Assembly: GCA_036365515.1 (NCBI GenBank) | Contig: CM070876.1 | Coordinates: 37,843,195 to 37,907,194, forward strand | Origin: Torymus aiolomorphi | Taxonomy: Eukaryota; Arthropoda; Insecta; Hymenoptera; Torymidae | DNA length: 64,000 bases | Reading direction: 5' to 3' | Part shown: positions 44,440 to 56,999 of the stretch, one piece after another | Layout of the letters: every line of letters starts with the position of its first letter | Position numbering within the stretch: the stretch's first letter is position 1 | The notes under the pieces: generated by a model | Told to the model about the DNA's origin: nothing | What the model saw: the letters and a program-made list of their open reading frames with translations, nothing else | The model's database searches: none | Program-made: the position numbers and the translations under genes

Positions 44440-45096
44440 ATTGTTAATAAGGGACACTTCTTACAGAATTTCGTAGAACCTCTATTATTTTATACAAAAT
44501 CTATAATCCATTAACGCTATTATGCATGTTTGCATTTTGCCAACTTGTTTTTAATGTAAAAATATTTTAAATTATTTCGTTTTAATGAATGATAATACTT
44601 AATTTCTTTATTATACATATATGTATATATATTAAAATACCTTCGTTATTACAATCATTTATACGTTAATGGATTAAATGTTTAATACAATGTTAAAATG
44701 TATAGCAATAATTTAATAATAAAACTTAAATAAAAAAACATATTTAATTAAACTTAAAAAATGTATGTTTAATCATTTTTATACAAAAGATCATGTCACA
44801 CAAGCATTGTTTGAACTCGCTGCATAAAATCTATACAAGTTACGCGTTAAAGTTACACAAAGATGTTTGTGTATGTACACGAAAGTTTAGAAACGTTGAA
44901 TTTCAGGTAAATATTGGAAAGAATTATTCACATTTCATTTCATTATGATTACGATCAATTCCTATAAAAAGTAAATTGTAAACAAATTCTAACAAAAATT
45001 ACAATGTTTGATGCTAGTGGCTCTTAAATAAATTACCACAATCACATAGTCTTTCAATGATTCTTATCTATAAGATAAGCACTAACACTATTTTTT
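44440..45096. other. 3' flank of the zinc-finger gene
   Basis: AT-rich sequence downstream (minus sense) of the stop codon at 45097. It contains several AATAAA words on the minus strand (complement TTTATT), which would serve as polyadenylation signals. Nothing else recognised. Confidence 0.4.
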
Positions 45097-48000
45097 TCAA
45101 TAGAAACGTTGCTGCTGACTGTAATTACCGAACGGCTGTTGCGAAAATGAAGACGAAGGTCTGACCGAAGAGGGATTTCCGAACGTTGAGCCTCCATAAT
45201 TTGATTGCGTGGGAGGATACGGATTCGCTGATATTCCACCATACTGGTTTTGACTGGGCATGTTATTGTACCCTTGATTAAAGCTATTGAATCCGTTATT
45301 TAAAAAGTTAGAGTTTGAGCCACCGTAGGATTGCGGTTGTTGCTGGGGTGGGAAATTTGAAAATTGATTCGATGAAAATGGTAGGTGTGAATTATTTGGT
45401 TGACTGGTGCTTATGCCGTAAGACTGGCCAAAATTACTCGAAAGATTTGAAGATACAGGAACGGATGTTAGAAGTGAACCTACTCCCGGGCAAGATAATT
45501 GAGAACTTTCAGAAAGAGGTGATAAATGAGACTTAGGTACATACTTTGACGGTAAATCACCCATAATATTAGCTATTAGCCGTTTCGTTTCATTTAGAAT
45601 AACGTTAGGATCATTAGATTTCGAATAATCTGTTTTCTTTACAGGTGGGGACCATGACCGCGATCGCGAACGTGACCACGACTTGGGAGACCGAGATTTT
45701 GATCTAGAATGTGATCTTTTCTTCGCTTTTTCGTTCTCATTAACGTTTTTGTCGGCTGCCTTATAAATATCTTCGAAGGTATAATCATCGTCGTCGTCTG
45801 ACAAGTCTAATTTAGACTTTTTGTCATCCATTTTCTTTCGCTTTTCTTCTTCTTCATCTGCAAACATATCTAATTTTGGTTTCCACTTATCTTCATCGTC
45901 ACAAGGATTGTGAGTACCTTTACGCGTTGAAAATGGGGAAGCACTTCTTCGCAAATTACGCGACGGTTCTTCCCGTTGGATCATCGGGGAAAGATGTTTC
46001 ATTAACAGAGGAGATACCGAGGATGGACCTAAATTTACGTAAGCTCGGAGTTTCTCAACTCTAGCAGGATCTGTTGCCTCGAGTTTCTTTAAGAAATTTA
46101 TTAACCCGTGCTGCTCATCCGTACTTAAATCTTTGAAGTTTTGTAAAAGCGCCTTTAAGTCTGAATCAGATAAGCTTTCCATCTTAGATGCATGATCAAT
46201 GGGCTTTTCTGAGCTCGGCGATTTGATTTTGAAATTATCTCTATTAATCATACTATCATTACTAGCACTATTATTAGTATTAGAATTATTACCGGTAAGT
46301 CCTTTAACAAAGTCCGCCGTAGTAACTGGCTTATCACTATTTTTGGAAGCTTCCGCCATACCGACGACGGCATTAATCAAAGTTTCTAATTCTTCTTGCG
46401 ACACATTCGTTCTACCCTGAGCTACTAATGCTGCTGCAATTTGCTGAGCAATTGCTACTTTATCTACAGTCCCTACGCCTGGAACACTTACAGGTTCCGA
46501 TTTTGGAATTGATTCTACTTCAAGTGAGCGTGGATACAATGACCTGGCCAATAAATTCATTGATCTAGATCTTTCTAGCAGTTCTTTTTGCCTTTTCTTC
46601 TCTTCTTCCATTTTCTTCTTAGACTCTGTTGCATTATGAAGCAGTCGGGCGATATTTTGAATAGCATTTTTCGTAGGAGGTATCGCCACTTTTTCAATCA
46701 TGCCTGTAAACAGTAAAACATTTAAATATACATCATAAAAGAGTAGTATTTTTTGTTACTAGTACATAAAATCAGATTTTATGACCGAGAAAGCCACTGG
46801 CGCTTATGATGACCGGCGAAGCCGGTAAAAAAATAATTTTTAATAAACAAGATATAAAAGCTAGTTACTATTGTTACCAAACATGGGGAAAAGATTGGTT
46901 GTTATGAAAAATTTACTGAAATAGTAAAAATTATTACATATTTATCTGATACAAAATATAATGCATTTTAATATTTACGGTGATGCGATACCCACGCTAT
47001 TACTCAAAATTGGGTTTCCGTTTTTCTCATTCAATTTTTAATTTTAAGAAAAAAAAATTGAATGAGAAAAACGGGAACCCAATTTTGAGTAATAGCGTGG
47101 GTATCGCATCACCTTAAACAAAATAGTTTTACTTCATTCCTAATCATTTTAATTATTTCAGATAGTGCATTTTATAGAATATCGGGGTTCCCTCTCGTGC
47201 GCAAAAGTAAAAGAAAATTTACGTATTTTTTATACAACAAAATATACTTTATACTACGTTTAAACTCCGTATTAAAACAAAATATAAAACAAAATCGAAA
47301 AATAGGGTTATTAAAAACTTGTTCATACCTGCAAATAATTGACCTTTCAACTTTTCCTTAACAGTTTCAAAAAGAACGCTCACTTCTTCATCGTAAAGCA
47401 ATTCTTCAGCTGAGTTGGCCTTCGTTTTCTCAGCAGCTAAAGCTCTGGACAGCAGAGCAACTATTTTTGGGCCCAATGACCCCAACTGTCCTTCCAAAGC
47501 CGTAAGCAATCTAAGCAGTCCGACGATCTCCAAGTCCTCGGTCATTTCCTCTTTAGCCGGACTTGGGGATTTACGCGTGATAGGAGGATAGGGGGCCTCG
47601 TGATATCGCGGCCGGGAAGAGTGCGGTGGCGGAGGGAAATAGGAGGATTTGTATGTGCCCCGGGTACTCCTCGAGTATGCAAAATATTCCCGATCGCGCT
47701 CCCTGATGCGATCACGGTCCCGATCTCTATCTCGATCGCGTTCGCGCTCGCGTTCACGTTCACGTTCACGTTCACGTTCACGTTCACGTTCTCTATCGCG
47801 TTCTCGATCTCGTTCCCGATCTCTCTCGCGATCGCGCTCCCGGTCTCGTTCGCGATCGCGTTCCCTATCTCGTTCTCGGTCTCGTTCACGATCGCGATCA
47901 CGATCCCTCGGGACGAAGCGATCGCTGAACTTTTCAGCAGTCTTGCCAGACTTGGTGGTGCCCACGTATTCGACTTCGTTATCGCTTTCGGTTTTAATAA

Positions 48001-50859
48001 CAATGTTCTTTTGCACAATCGGTGATTTGTTTTTGCGCGGCTGAGATTGTTCCGAAGGTTCATCGCCAGAGAGCTCAAGTTTTTTCTTAATATCCTCCTT
48101 GCGCGTCTTCACCTGCTCTGCATGCAATTCGCGCATTCTCTTGTTCCAGTATTCGATCCATTCGGGTTTGAAATCGTGTTTGCTCGGATCTTTGCCCTCT
48201 GCTTGAAGTTCTTTATACCTACGGTTCCAGAACTTCTTCCACTCGTCAGGATAAGCGGGATGCTTTTCAGGATTCTTTTCGTGGAACTTCAATTGCCTTT
48301 CTAACGATTCTTCCGCGCGTTTCACTAACTCCTTGTATCTTAACCATTTGCTGCGGTCACCTGAACGCGACCGGGCTCGCGTATTCGGTTTATTATTATT
48401 ACGGTTTCTGGATTCGCGTTGGGGGTGTTGATCGCGACCACGATCAGGACCACGATCAGGACCCCGATCAGGACCACGATCAGGACCACGATCATGACCA
48501 CGATCAGGACCACGATCAGGACCACGATCAGGACCACGATCAGGACCACGATCAGGAGCACGATCAGGAGCACGATTAGGAGCACGATTAGGAGCACGAT
48601 TAGGACCACGATCAGGAGAACGAGATTTGGATCGATGCGGTGAAGGGCTACTCGAGATACTTGATAAGGAAGATAAAGATTTTACATCTTCCAGGCCATC
48701 ATTTTTTTGCTTAACAGACTTTTCAGGCTTTCTTATAGCATTTAACTTTTCCTTTGTTAATATGCGTATTTTGAATCCGCTAAAACAAATATAGGTACTT
48801 TAATATCTTTCTATTTAAATTACTTGATAACATGAAAAATTCAAAGTTTTGATAATTAAAATTAATTTAGTAATTATTGAGTGTCAAATAGTCGAATTTT
48901 ACGGTTTAATCACTATTAGTAGTTCAACTTTGTTTTATAAATAAATTTTAAATATTTTTTACGAGTCAATCTAAGTTATTAATCAAATATAATTGCCAAA
49001 TAAATGATAATGTGATTATAAATAATTATTTAATCAGTTATAAAACTGAATAGTTAATTATAAAGTTAATAATAAACAGTTGTATTCTATTGATTTAACT
49101 AGAAATATTAAAAACGTTTAAATTTCTTTTAAAATTAACAATGTACTTACGATTTTGAAACATCTGCTTTATTATCGAGTTTTTTGGATGGGTCTTTTGA
49201 TGGTCTCTCAAATACCTTATCTTCTCGTTTTAAAAGATCTTCTTTTTCTTGTTGTTCTTCATGCACAAAATATTGAAAAAATATTTATGAGTATACATTT
49301 TATGAAAACACAAAAATTATAATAGGACAGTTTACTCACCCTTTGCTGTCATTTCAGCCATTTTTTCTTCAAAATGTGTCACCCAGCGCACATCATAAAC
49401 TTCCATGAAAGTAAGTTCTGATGTTTCCCTGTATATAGGAAAAAATTGTATTAAATAATGGCAAATAGTTTTTAATTTGTTAAAATTTGTACAGACATTC
49501 ACAGAATGTAACTAGTATGCGAAACTAAAAATTAGAGAATTGAAATTACAAAAAATTGTAACTTACCGAAAATGATAATCTTGATATATTCTTTTAATTA
49601 TCTGCACTTTGTTTTTTTCATATTGATGCTTATCCGCCAATTGAGGTTGTAATCTTCCAAAATGTTGTTCTATTCTCTTGGCAACCAACACAGAGATTTC
49701 ATTAGCTCCACGTTTATAATTAACTGTACGAGGAAGATCTGTTATTGCTCGCGATATTGTAGGAAAATGACGATTTAAATATGTAATTCGATGATTGTAG
49801 CTGGTAATATGAGCCATAACAGTACGAGGATCACCACGCTTGTCACAAAGAACACATGTATAACTAGGTTCTGTACTTTCAGCATCCACTAATTCAAGAA
49901 GATATTCTAATCCAACAAGAGGTGAACTCCGATGCCGGTCTAAGCTCATTTGTATGGTTGTACTCCTAGATATTTGATCTTCCATCCCTGGAGGAATTGG
50001 TTCACCTGGCGCTAACCCATCAGCTATACCAGTTTTTGAACTTTTTTTAAGAATATCGGATCGCTTTGACCATAATAACACTGGATATGGCCATTCTTCT
50101 AATTTAATTTTATGTCGGTTGCCCATACTATGAGTTATTAATTTATGAGCTCCAAATAGGGAAATATTGCAAATATGGCACCAAATGTCACCATCTTCTG
50201 TTTCAGAATAAACTGGCCGAAGAGTTCCATCCTCAGCAGTGACACTGCTTCTCATTAATCGTTTCCTGTCATGCTCTTCCTGTAGAAAATATATTAATGT
50301 ATACTATATAGAAATAAGTTTAACTACAAATAATGATTTTATATCAAAATAAATGTAAATAAATTAAAATATATTAATAAGATATTATTACTTAAGAAAT
50401 TAAAATATATATTACAATTCATCAAATAACTAATGAATTGCATGCATAAGGAAAAAAAAAAAAAGAAGCTTTCACAGGAGAATTAATGATGTTGGTAACC
50501 GTTGTAAAGCAGCTGATATTTGAACACTTTTTTCAATTTGTCCCACATCACAATCACTTAAATAGAAGGATATTTCACCTCACTAACCTATATTATTACC
50601 TCTATTTTTTCACTTTGATTAAAAGAATCAAAGTAAAGATTTGAGAGGTTAAAAATCACATAGTTTAAATAAACCATATATAATCACAAAGTCTGCCCTT
50701 TAATATTAATAAAACATATATCTGTCAGAAATAAGTCAGTTAAAGAATATTACCTTTTCACGCTCTTCTGCTGATATAAGGGAGGGATTCCGTCCCTCAA
50801 TGTCAAGGTCATCAAAGTTCTGCATGGTTTCTCCTTGAACAAACCACCCAAGATGTATT
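45097..50859 (-). CDS. Spliced gene: U1-type zinc-finger, Arg/Ser-rich nuclear protein (CG7065-like?)
   Basis: Six exons join in frame on the minus strand: 50859-50754, 50279-49567, 49428-49340, 49256-49151, 48779-47329 and 46703-45097, all with GT-AG borders and matching phases; at least one upstream coding exon is missing, because the first begins mid-codon and is open upstream of its ATG. The product (over 1,350 residues here) has two U1-type C2H2 fingers (WCHICNISLFGAHKLITH with SMGNRH; YTCVLCDKRGDPRTVMAH with ITSYNH), a 12-bp-unit GPDR minisatellite, two copies of a W-rich motif (PDEWKKFWNRRYKEL; KPEWIEYWNKRMREL), a long RD/RE tract, an SR stretch (HSRSKSRSPKSWSRSRSRS), and a Gln/Asn/Ser/Gly-rich tail. 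Such features are usual in RNA-processing proteins of nuclear speckles. I think it matches the insect family annotated CG7065, from memory only. Confidence 0.88.
46979..47113. mobile_element. Palindrome in the last intron of the zinc-finger gene
   Basis: GGTGATGCGATACCCACGCT and its complement pair over about 60 bp with hardly a mismatch, closing near TTTTTAATTTTAAG. It lies within the intron 46704-47328 of the minus-strand gene, and its arms would form a stable hairpin in the pre-mRNA. Confidence 0.85.
47690..47915 (-). repeat. Coding RD/RE dipeptide tract
   Basis: Codons for Arg alternate with Asp and Glu (CGC/CGT/CGA with GAT, GAG, GAA) over about 75 residues of exon 5 of the zinc-finger gene. 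The codons vary between neighbours, so selection on the protein seems likely and recent slippage less so, except in 47740-47790, where ACGTTC repeats are pure. Such tracts are found in splicing factors. Confidence 0.85.
48436..48615 (-). repeat. Coding minisatellite, 12-bp unit (Gly-Pro-Asp-Arg)
   Basis: About fifteen units of complement GATCAGGACCAC encode GPDR with variants APDR, APNR and GHDR. The unit length keeps the frame whatever the copy number. It falls between an SR segment and the W-rich repeats of the zinc-finger protein. Confidence 0.9.
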
Positions 50860-51413
50860 CTGAAAATATTCAAAAATATTGAGACACCTATATAAAATCG
50901 GTATTAATATCTCTTTGTGTTGTTGAATATGTACATAATGTAATGCGAATTCCAACTTTTAAACATTTTAATTTCTCATCATTTTTTAAGTAAAATAATT
51001 CATCATAAATACAATTTTATAATTTATAAAAATATATTTATAATAAAAATATATAGTTTAAATTAATTTCAAAACAACAAAAAAAAAGTAAATACCCAGT
51101 TAGATATAGTAGAATCATACATAAGAAACCTGAAATAGCATATGAGCAATACCACAGAAAACATCAAACAACTGGGTAAGTACAAAAAATAAATAAAAAT
51201 TTTTTGTGGTATACACCAACCTGATCAGGGTTTTTCGGTTCTCTGGAAATGTTTAAAAATGATCCCCCTTCAAATATAAATTATTTTGTCAGAAAGAGTT
51301 GGACATAAAAAAAAATAAAAAAAAAAAATAAAAAATGACTAATAGAAACGCAGAACATAATCACGAACCGCGAGCTCTTATTTTTATACAAGTTAAAAGA
51401 TTTTTTTTCATAA
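50860..51413. other. Probable intron of the zinc-finger gene
   Basis: The acceptor TATTTTCAG (complement of 50860-50868) opens the first exon seen, so this sequence is intronic. It is AT-rich. No donor with a believable coding exon was found before the palindromic elements begin. Confidence 0.5.
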
Positions 51414-51583
51414 GCAATCCACATTGCATGTTCTATGCTCTGTGCGCTATGCTCTATGAGCTGAGTATGTGTAGACTTCTCCGCTGATTGGCTGAGCTTT
51501 ATCAGTGAACCAATCAGCGTAGAAGTCTATAGGTACTCAACTCATAGAGTATAGCGCATAAAGCATGCAATGTGGATTCGCTG
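51414..51583. mobile_element. TAA-flanked palindrome with GCAATCCACATT cap
   Basis: TAA at 51411-51413 and 51584-51586. Left end GCAATCCACATTGCATG, right complement CAGCGAATCCACATTGCATG, so the left end has lost a few bases. The arms contain CTATGCTCTGTGCGCTATG and GTAGACTTCTCCGCTGATTG. Confidence 0.75.
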
Positions 51584-51628
51584 TAATGTATGTACGACTT
51601 AATCATGAATTGATTTTTTCCTCTCTTA

Positions 51629-51798
51629 GGGACTGTCTCCATAAGTGTGCCTGTGCCTAGGCTCACTGACTGACTCAACTCTACACCAATCGGAGTATTC
51701 AAAGTCAAGCCTCGAGCTTGGAGGCTTAGCTCCGATTGGTTCATTGTTGAGTCAGAGTCAGTGAGCCTAGGCACAGGCACACTTATGGAGACAGTCCC
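51629..51798. mobile_element. TTA-flanked palindrome (PIF/Harbinger-like)
   Basis: TTA at 51626-51628 and 51799-51801 flanks GGGACTGTCTCCATAAGTG and its complement. The arms are nearly perfect for about 60 bp (CCTGTGCCTAGGCTCACTGA). GGG ends with TTA duplication fit PIF/Harbinger MITEs. Confidence 0.88.
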
Positions 51799-51799
51799 T

Positions 51800-52165
51800 T
51801 AAGAACACAATGGCAGGATGTTGTGAAGTATTCAAAGAAGTGATGTGATTGGCTAATGAGTAAATAACCGGTTTGAATTTCTTCTCTTAAAAAAACGATG
51901 TCAGGATGTTGTGAAGCAGTTAAAGAAGTGATGTGATTGGCTAATGAGTAAATATCGGGTTTGAATGGCGCAAAAATTTTAAATGTTCTCTGATATAAAA
52001 TCAATATTTTGATTTGAATTAAAGAAACATTTTTTCCTCTTAAAAAAACGATGGCAGGTTTTTTCTCTTAAAAAAACGATGGCAGGATGTTGTGAAACCT
52101 TTAAAGAAGTAATGTGACTGACTAATGAGTAAATGTCCGGTTTGAATGGCGCAAAAATTAATAAT
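51800..52165. repeat. Three direct repeats of about 100 bp
   Basis: GGCAGGATGTTGTGAA, AAGAAGTGATGTGATTGGC, TAATGAGTAAAT and CCGGTTTGAATGGCGCAAAA recur about three times (near 51811, 51897, 52080). The middle unit is followed by a partial duplicate of the AAAAAAACGATGGCAGG start. Confidence 0.75.
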
Positions 52166-52222
52166 CATTACGTTATTGGATTAATTCAAAGTTCTTATTA
52201 GATAATGTATTTTCTAACCTTA

Positions 52223-52449
52223 GCGAGTGTCCACATAGCGTCTCATGTGCCTTGTCTCTTGTCTCATGTCTCAAGCGCAAAAAAAATCGTTGTCCGAATT
52301 CTTATACATTTATAGTTTATGGCAATAGAAAATTATACAGAAAAAATGACCATAGATTAGAAATTATTAAGATTGCGGACAACGATTTTTTTCGCGCTTG
52401 AAACATGAGACAAGAGACAAGGCACATGAGACACTATGTGGACACTCGC
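52223..52449. mobile_element. TTA-flanked palindrome with GCGAGTGTCCACATAG cap
   Basis: TTA at 52220-52222 and 52450-52452. GCGAGTGTCCACATAGCGTC at the left pairs with the right end; inside are repeated GTCTCATG/GTCTCTTG words and then CGTTGTCCGAA against TGCGGACAACG. The inner word TTGTCCGAA is also in 20903-21126. Confidence 0.85.
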
Positions 52450-52796
52450 TTAAAAGTCCATTCTTTCGGAGTGGGAATGTTGATTAATGAAAAATGCAAT
52501 CATGAAGTGGAAAGTATTTCTTGTTAACTATTATTTATTATATTAGAAAATTGAACGCGCGAAGCGCGTATGTATTTTGCTAATATGTTTAAAGAAGAGA
52601 CATTGAGCATTTAAAAAAATAAGCTTGTTGGTAAAAAAGCACTTCATCCGATTGACCGAGTTCCCGATTTTTTTGTATATTCAGGATGGTCCATAGAGCC
52701 AAAAGAATCTAGTCTGGTAGGTGTGTCCCTCAAAAAATTTGTATTCTTTTTTGTACCCAGTTATTTGACTTTTTGTGTAGAATTTCTCATACACTA

Positions 52797-54010
52797 GCGT
52801 TAATTAGCGCGCTACGCGCGCCACTGTTTCGTCTTTTGTTTCTCTACTTTAGAGATTCGAGACGGATTTGATTATTCGAGATTTCGAGATCGTTCGAGGG
52901 CAAAATAGATTATCTCGAATGCTCAATTTATATAAGGGACAAAATCATAATATATGCAAAATAATTATTTTTGAGAAAGGTCTTCTATAATAATTTATTT
53001 TATACCACTCTAATCTCAAAATTATAACTTTTATGATTATTCGGCTCTCGTGGTATAAAATACTGTACGACACTGGTGCGTAAGGTGATTTTTACCGCAT
53101 TCGACTTTTCTCACTCGCTTCGCTCGTGCAAAAAACGTCTCATGCGGTAAATGATCACCTTCCACACCCGTATCTTAATGTACTATTTTGTTGTAGGTTT
53201 ATTTTTGTTACAAAAATTAATCACTTCTTTAGTAAAATGATAAAAATATAAAATTTTATCTGCATTAATTAACAATTAATAACATTAATATATTAACATA
53301 TTGAACTAAAGTTTTAGTAATATCAAATTATAGGTATGAAAAATCCTTCATAAGAATAAAATGCATGAGCATAATTATTATAAATCGTACAGCAACCCTG
53401 GTAGAAAATAAACTTTGGTGGTTAGCGTGTTAATCAAATGGAGGCATTTCTATTTAAGATTAATATGGAAATGTAATTAAAACTATTTAAAACTATGATT
53501 ATATTTTAAAGCATCTATAATATAATATTTTCACATGTATAAATAGTTATTCTTTGTCGACAATAGCAACATAATCATAGTATGACGTTTTCCTTCCTTA
53601 GAGCGAATCCACATTTGTACCATGAGCTTTGTGCCATACCAGAAAGAAAGTGTTGTTCGACATCTACATACTTATTACCACAGGATAAAGAGGAAGGACC
53701 TACTCTCGTATTGAACAGAGCACAGATGTCAAACATAGATAACAGTTACATAGATGTCGAACAACACTTTCTTTCTGGTATGGCACAAAGCTCATGGCAC
53801 GTAATGTGGATTCGCTCTTAATATAAATTGAGCGATCGAGATTCGTTCAGTTTTCGAGCGTTTTTGCGAGGTACCTCGAAATCTCGAATCGATCTCGAAA
53901 CTCGAAAGAAATCGAGTAACAGGGAAGAGAGGGCGCGCGTAGCGCGCCAAATTAACGTTTTTAAAAATGGACAAACAGTTCACCAACCATTGGTTAACAT
54001 TTCTACCAGG
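52797..54010. mobile_element. Stack of nested palindromic elements
   Basis: Several inverted pairs interleave: TTAATTAGCGCGCTACGCGC (52803) with GCGCGCGTAGCGCGCCAAAT (53931); CCTGGTAGAAA (53397) with TTTCTACCAGG (54000); TTTCGAGATC (52882) with GATCTCGAAA (53891). Within are a hairpin element at 53060-53186 (CTGTACGACACTGG against complement AGTACATTAAGATACGGG, loop CTCACTCGCTTCGCTCGTG) and 53601-53818. The order of insertion is not fully resolved. A relic of the 9670 family end (GTAGGTGTGTCCCTCAAAAA) is just upstream at 52719. Confidence 0.55.
53601..53818. mobile_element. TTA-flanked palindrome with GAGCGAATCCACATT cap
   Basis: TTA at 53598-53600 and 53819-53821. GAGCGAATCCACATTTGTACC and the complement of the right end pair; the arms CATACCAGAAAGAAAGTGTT and TTCGACATCTACATA are nearly perfect. 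The cap matches that of 20903-21126, the interior does not. Confidence 0.85.
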
Positions 54011-54138
54011 TAAAGAACAAATTAAAAAGACTTGTAATGATATATAATACCAATATTATATTATATTATCATTATATACTGACAAAATTAGAATAATACA
54101 TTTGTCAACATATATTTATACTTTCATGAATTATTAAA

Positions 54139-54468
54139 AGGACCCCACACAAATCAAATGGAATATGGATCCCAGTCAAATTAACTGAAATTCTGATTGA
54201 GTTATAGTTTATGCCATTCTGATCAAAAGTTTCAATGGGCCCAAGACCTAAAAATGGACAGTATTTTAGGTATAGTACATCAAAGGTTGTAACTAGTGCA
54301 GATTCCACACGTGATCAAATATTGTGACCTTTGATACCTAAAAAACTGGATATTTTAAAGTCTTGGGCCCATTGAGACTTTTGATCAGAATGGCATAAAC
54401 TACAACTCTATCACAATTTCAGCCAATTCGACTGGGATCAATTTTCCATTTGATTAGTGCGGGGCCTT
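54139..54468. mobile_element. Palindromic element with AGGACCCCACAC ends
   Basis: AAATCAAATGGAATATGGAT at the left is matched by complement of ATCAATTTTCCATTTGATTA at the right; TTTATGCCATTCTGATCAAA and TTGATCAGAATGGCATAAAC also pair. It is followed by a poly-A run of 19. No coding capacity. Confidence 0.75.
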
Positions 54469-56130
54469 TGTAAAAAAAAAAAAAAAAAAAATAAACATTG
54501 TACATATAGGTATAATGAATTGTTTCAAAACTTTTTTTTTTAAATTAAATATTAAAAAAAAATTGTTCCCTCTTGGTTAAGCAGAATATAATAGAAACAA
54601 ATATCATTATAATAATAACAATAATAATACTAATAAAAGAATATTGATGCATTAAAAGTTTTGTTATTCCACTTAACCTGTTAATATTTTTGATTTAATT
54701 ATATAAATATGTATTTACTAATTTGTTTAGCTTTTTTTTAATCATTCAAGAGTTAAACAAAAATGTTAATAGTTTAATGGAAACAAAATAATACAAAAAT
54801 ATAATTTAAACAGATGAAGTTAACTTAGTAAATTAATATATGGTTTACTATTCATTCATAGGCTATATTTTTTAGAATAAGGTTAAATCCTAATTGTGGA
54901 CCTGTAACAAAGATAAATAAAAGTATTAATAATGAGAATTTTTCTAATTTATATTTACTAATTATATTAATATATAAAAGAGTTGACTTCCTGTATGAAA
55001 AAAAATACTGAATGTGTATTTTATATTTATTATTACTTATTTTCTAGAAAGTGTTATAGATCAATAAGTATAAAATACTCAAGTACTAAGGGTACTAAAG
55101 ACTATAAATTGATGAACCGACATATTCTTTATAGAAATAGTAAGTGTATAACTAACATTATAATTACTATACTAAATATTATTTGTATTAACAACTATAA
55201 TATATTGTTAATTTATGTTTAAGTGGAGTATTATTACTACTATTTGATATTTTAATACTAGCATACATAGGCCTTTAAATATTAAAATTCGCATTACTTT
55301 AATTTATAAATTTTGAGGGAAGAGGACAAATTTTTACCATTTACTTACCATAATTTGCTTAAAAATTAATTCTACATGATTATCATTTATTATAAATATA
55401 CGTCAAATACATGAAACCAAACTGGCAGCGACATTATTTCTATACACACCTATTTTATGTCAATTAACTGTTTGTTATGATTGAAAATGATCAACCATTA
55501 CAATAAGTATAATAATAAGCTATAATTTATATTCGAAATAAGAATAGTTTTAAACTTACAAGACAAAATTAACGTTAAAGACACCAGTATGTATATAATT
55601 TATTAAAAATTTTCAATTCTAGATTTTAAATATAAGTTATTATTATGAAAGTAAATATCATTGTTAGTTTTTATTCTTTTTTTTTTATTCTTTTGACATA
55701 ATTTAAATGTCTCCAGCTACTTACCAAAATAATGAAAAAGCTGGAATCGTATACATCTTTATCTCGTTTTCATTTTCCAATATTAAGAACACTAATATCC
55801 TGCAGAGATATAACAATAACTTGTTTCAAAACAGTTATGCTAAAGGCAAAGTTAAATACTTTTTAACTTTGCAAACCTATAGCATGGTTGTGTTTGTACA
55901 TTAAAAAAGTACATCTGTCTAAAGCACTATTATGAAGTATTAGAGAAAAACCATAGCAACACGGTAAAAGATTGTTGCTACATAATAAAAGAGACAAGAC
56001 ATCTCGGAAGGTAACGAGAAGAAATAACGCGCTCGTATCTTTGAGGTATCGCCCGTTTATAGGTTTTTCATTCAAGTACAAATAAAAACGCAAAGAAAAA
56101 AAAATAAAAAATAGCAGATACGTTTCAACT
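54469..56130. other. AT-rich region, nothing recognised
   Basis: Very AT-rich; the open frames are short and rich in Ile, Asn and Tyr, as expected by chance. If the zinc-finger gene starts near 57 kb, this would be intron. Confidence 0.4.
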
Positions 56131-56575
56131 TTCTCCTACTGTACCTTGAATGTGCTGTGTGCCGTGCTATGCGTGTGTATGAGTTCTTTTCAATCAGTCG
56201 CGCTCCGAAACATCGCCTGCACGCGTGAGGTTACTTATTTCCAAGTCTTGGAAATATGCTGGACTCCGGCAAAGCCTTGTGCATTTTTTCGCGTACGCGA
56301 GACAAAAGGGGCAATGACATACATAACAGACATTGTTCGCGACAAAGTAATTGAAGCCTTTGAGGTTCCTCTAACTCATACGACACTAGTAGGGCACGCG
56401 CGCGGCACAGACAGAAAGAGAGAGAGCAAGTCTTAAATGGCGGCGGAGTCGCTTGCGTACACCGGCGCATGGGAGGCGCCGACGACACCCTTACAAATAG
56501 TGCGTCTTAGAGGAGGAAAACCAGGCAATACTACGTATCGCATTTGTATCGGTTTGGAAACTTACCCTTGCACGG

Positions 56576-56754
56576 CTACTCCACTCCTGTGCCCACAGCG
56601 ACGACGATGACGACGATGAGGAGACTCGCCAAATATAAGCCTGCGTTGCTTATCGACTTTTCGTCGCAGCCATTTTCACGTTACTGGCAGCCTGGCTGGC
56701 GGCACTGGCGTCTGGCGGTGGCTTGTACGCTGTGGACGATACGATACTTATGAG

Positions 56755-56802
<48 letters not shown>

Positions 56803-56960
56803 GTAGGGAGCCATATAGGAGCAGAGACTATAGTACACGAGAAACTGTACAGCGCGATGCTGCTGTAGAGAAGGGGCGGCATACGGCAATCCGCGTCGTG
56901 GTCGTTCTTGTAGAGCGGCGACTCCGCGACGACCGCAACTCTTACACGTTGCACTAACAC
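56576..56960 (-). promoter_or_regulatory. Possible promoter and 5' non-coding exon on the minus strand
   Basis: The stretch is GC-richer than its surroundings and holds a GA run (56760-56797). On the minus strand a segment ending GCCGTGCAAGG meets a strong splice donor GTAAGT (complement of 56570-56575). The ATG at about 56665 opens only a very short frame, so the exon would be untranslated. It could be the first exon of the zinc-finger gene, about 5.7 kb upstream of its first seen coding exon. Confidence 0.3.
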
Positions 56961-56999
56961 ACGGCAATCTTACTTAGCGCAGGCGCAGTCAGACATTAC

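Noticed and set aside
47542..48078. Asn/Ala-rich and Ser/Arg-rich frames opposite or beside the RD/RE tract
   Set aside because: They are other-frame readings of the Arg-Asp/Arg-Glu codons of the zinc-finger gene.
47249..48325. A separate gene starting at the GTG at 48325
   Set aside because: The frame is open upstream to a splice acceptor at 48780 and the GTG is internal; the last 27 residues past 47329 are intron.
53582..53821. A 79-residue protein at 53.6 kb
   Set aside because: The frame spans the two arms of a palindromic element and is open by chance.
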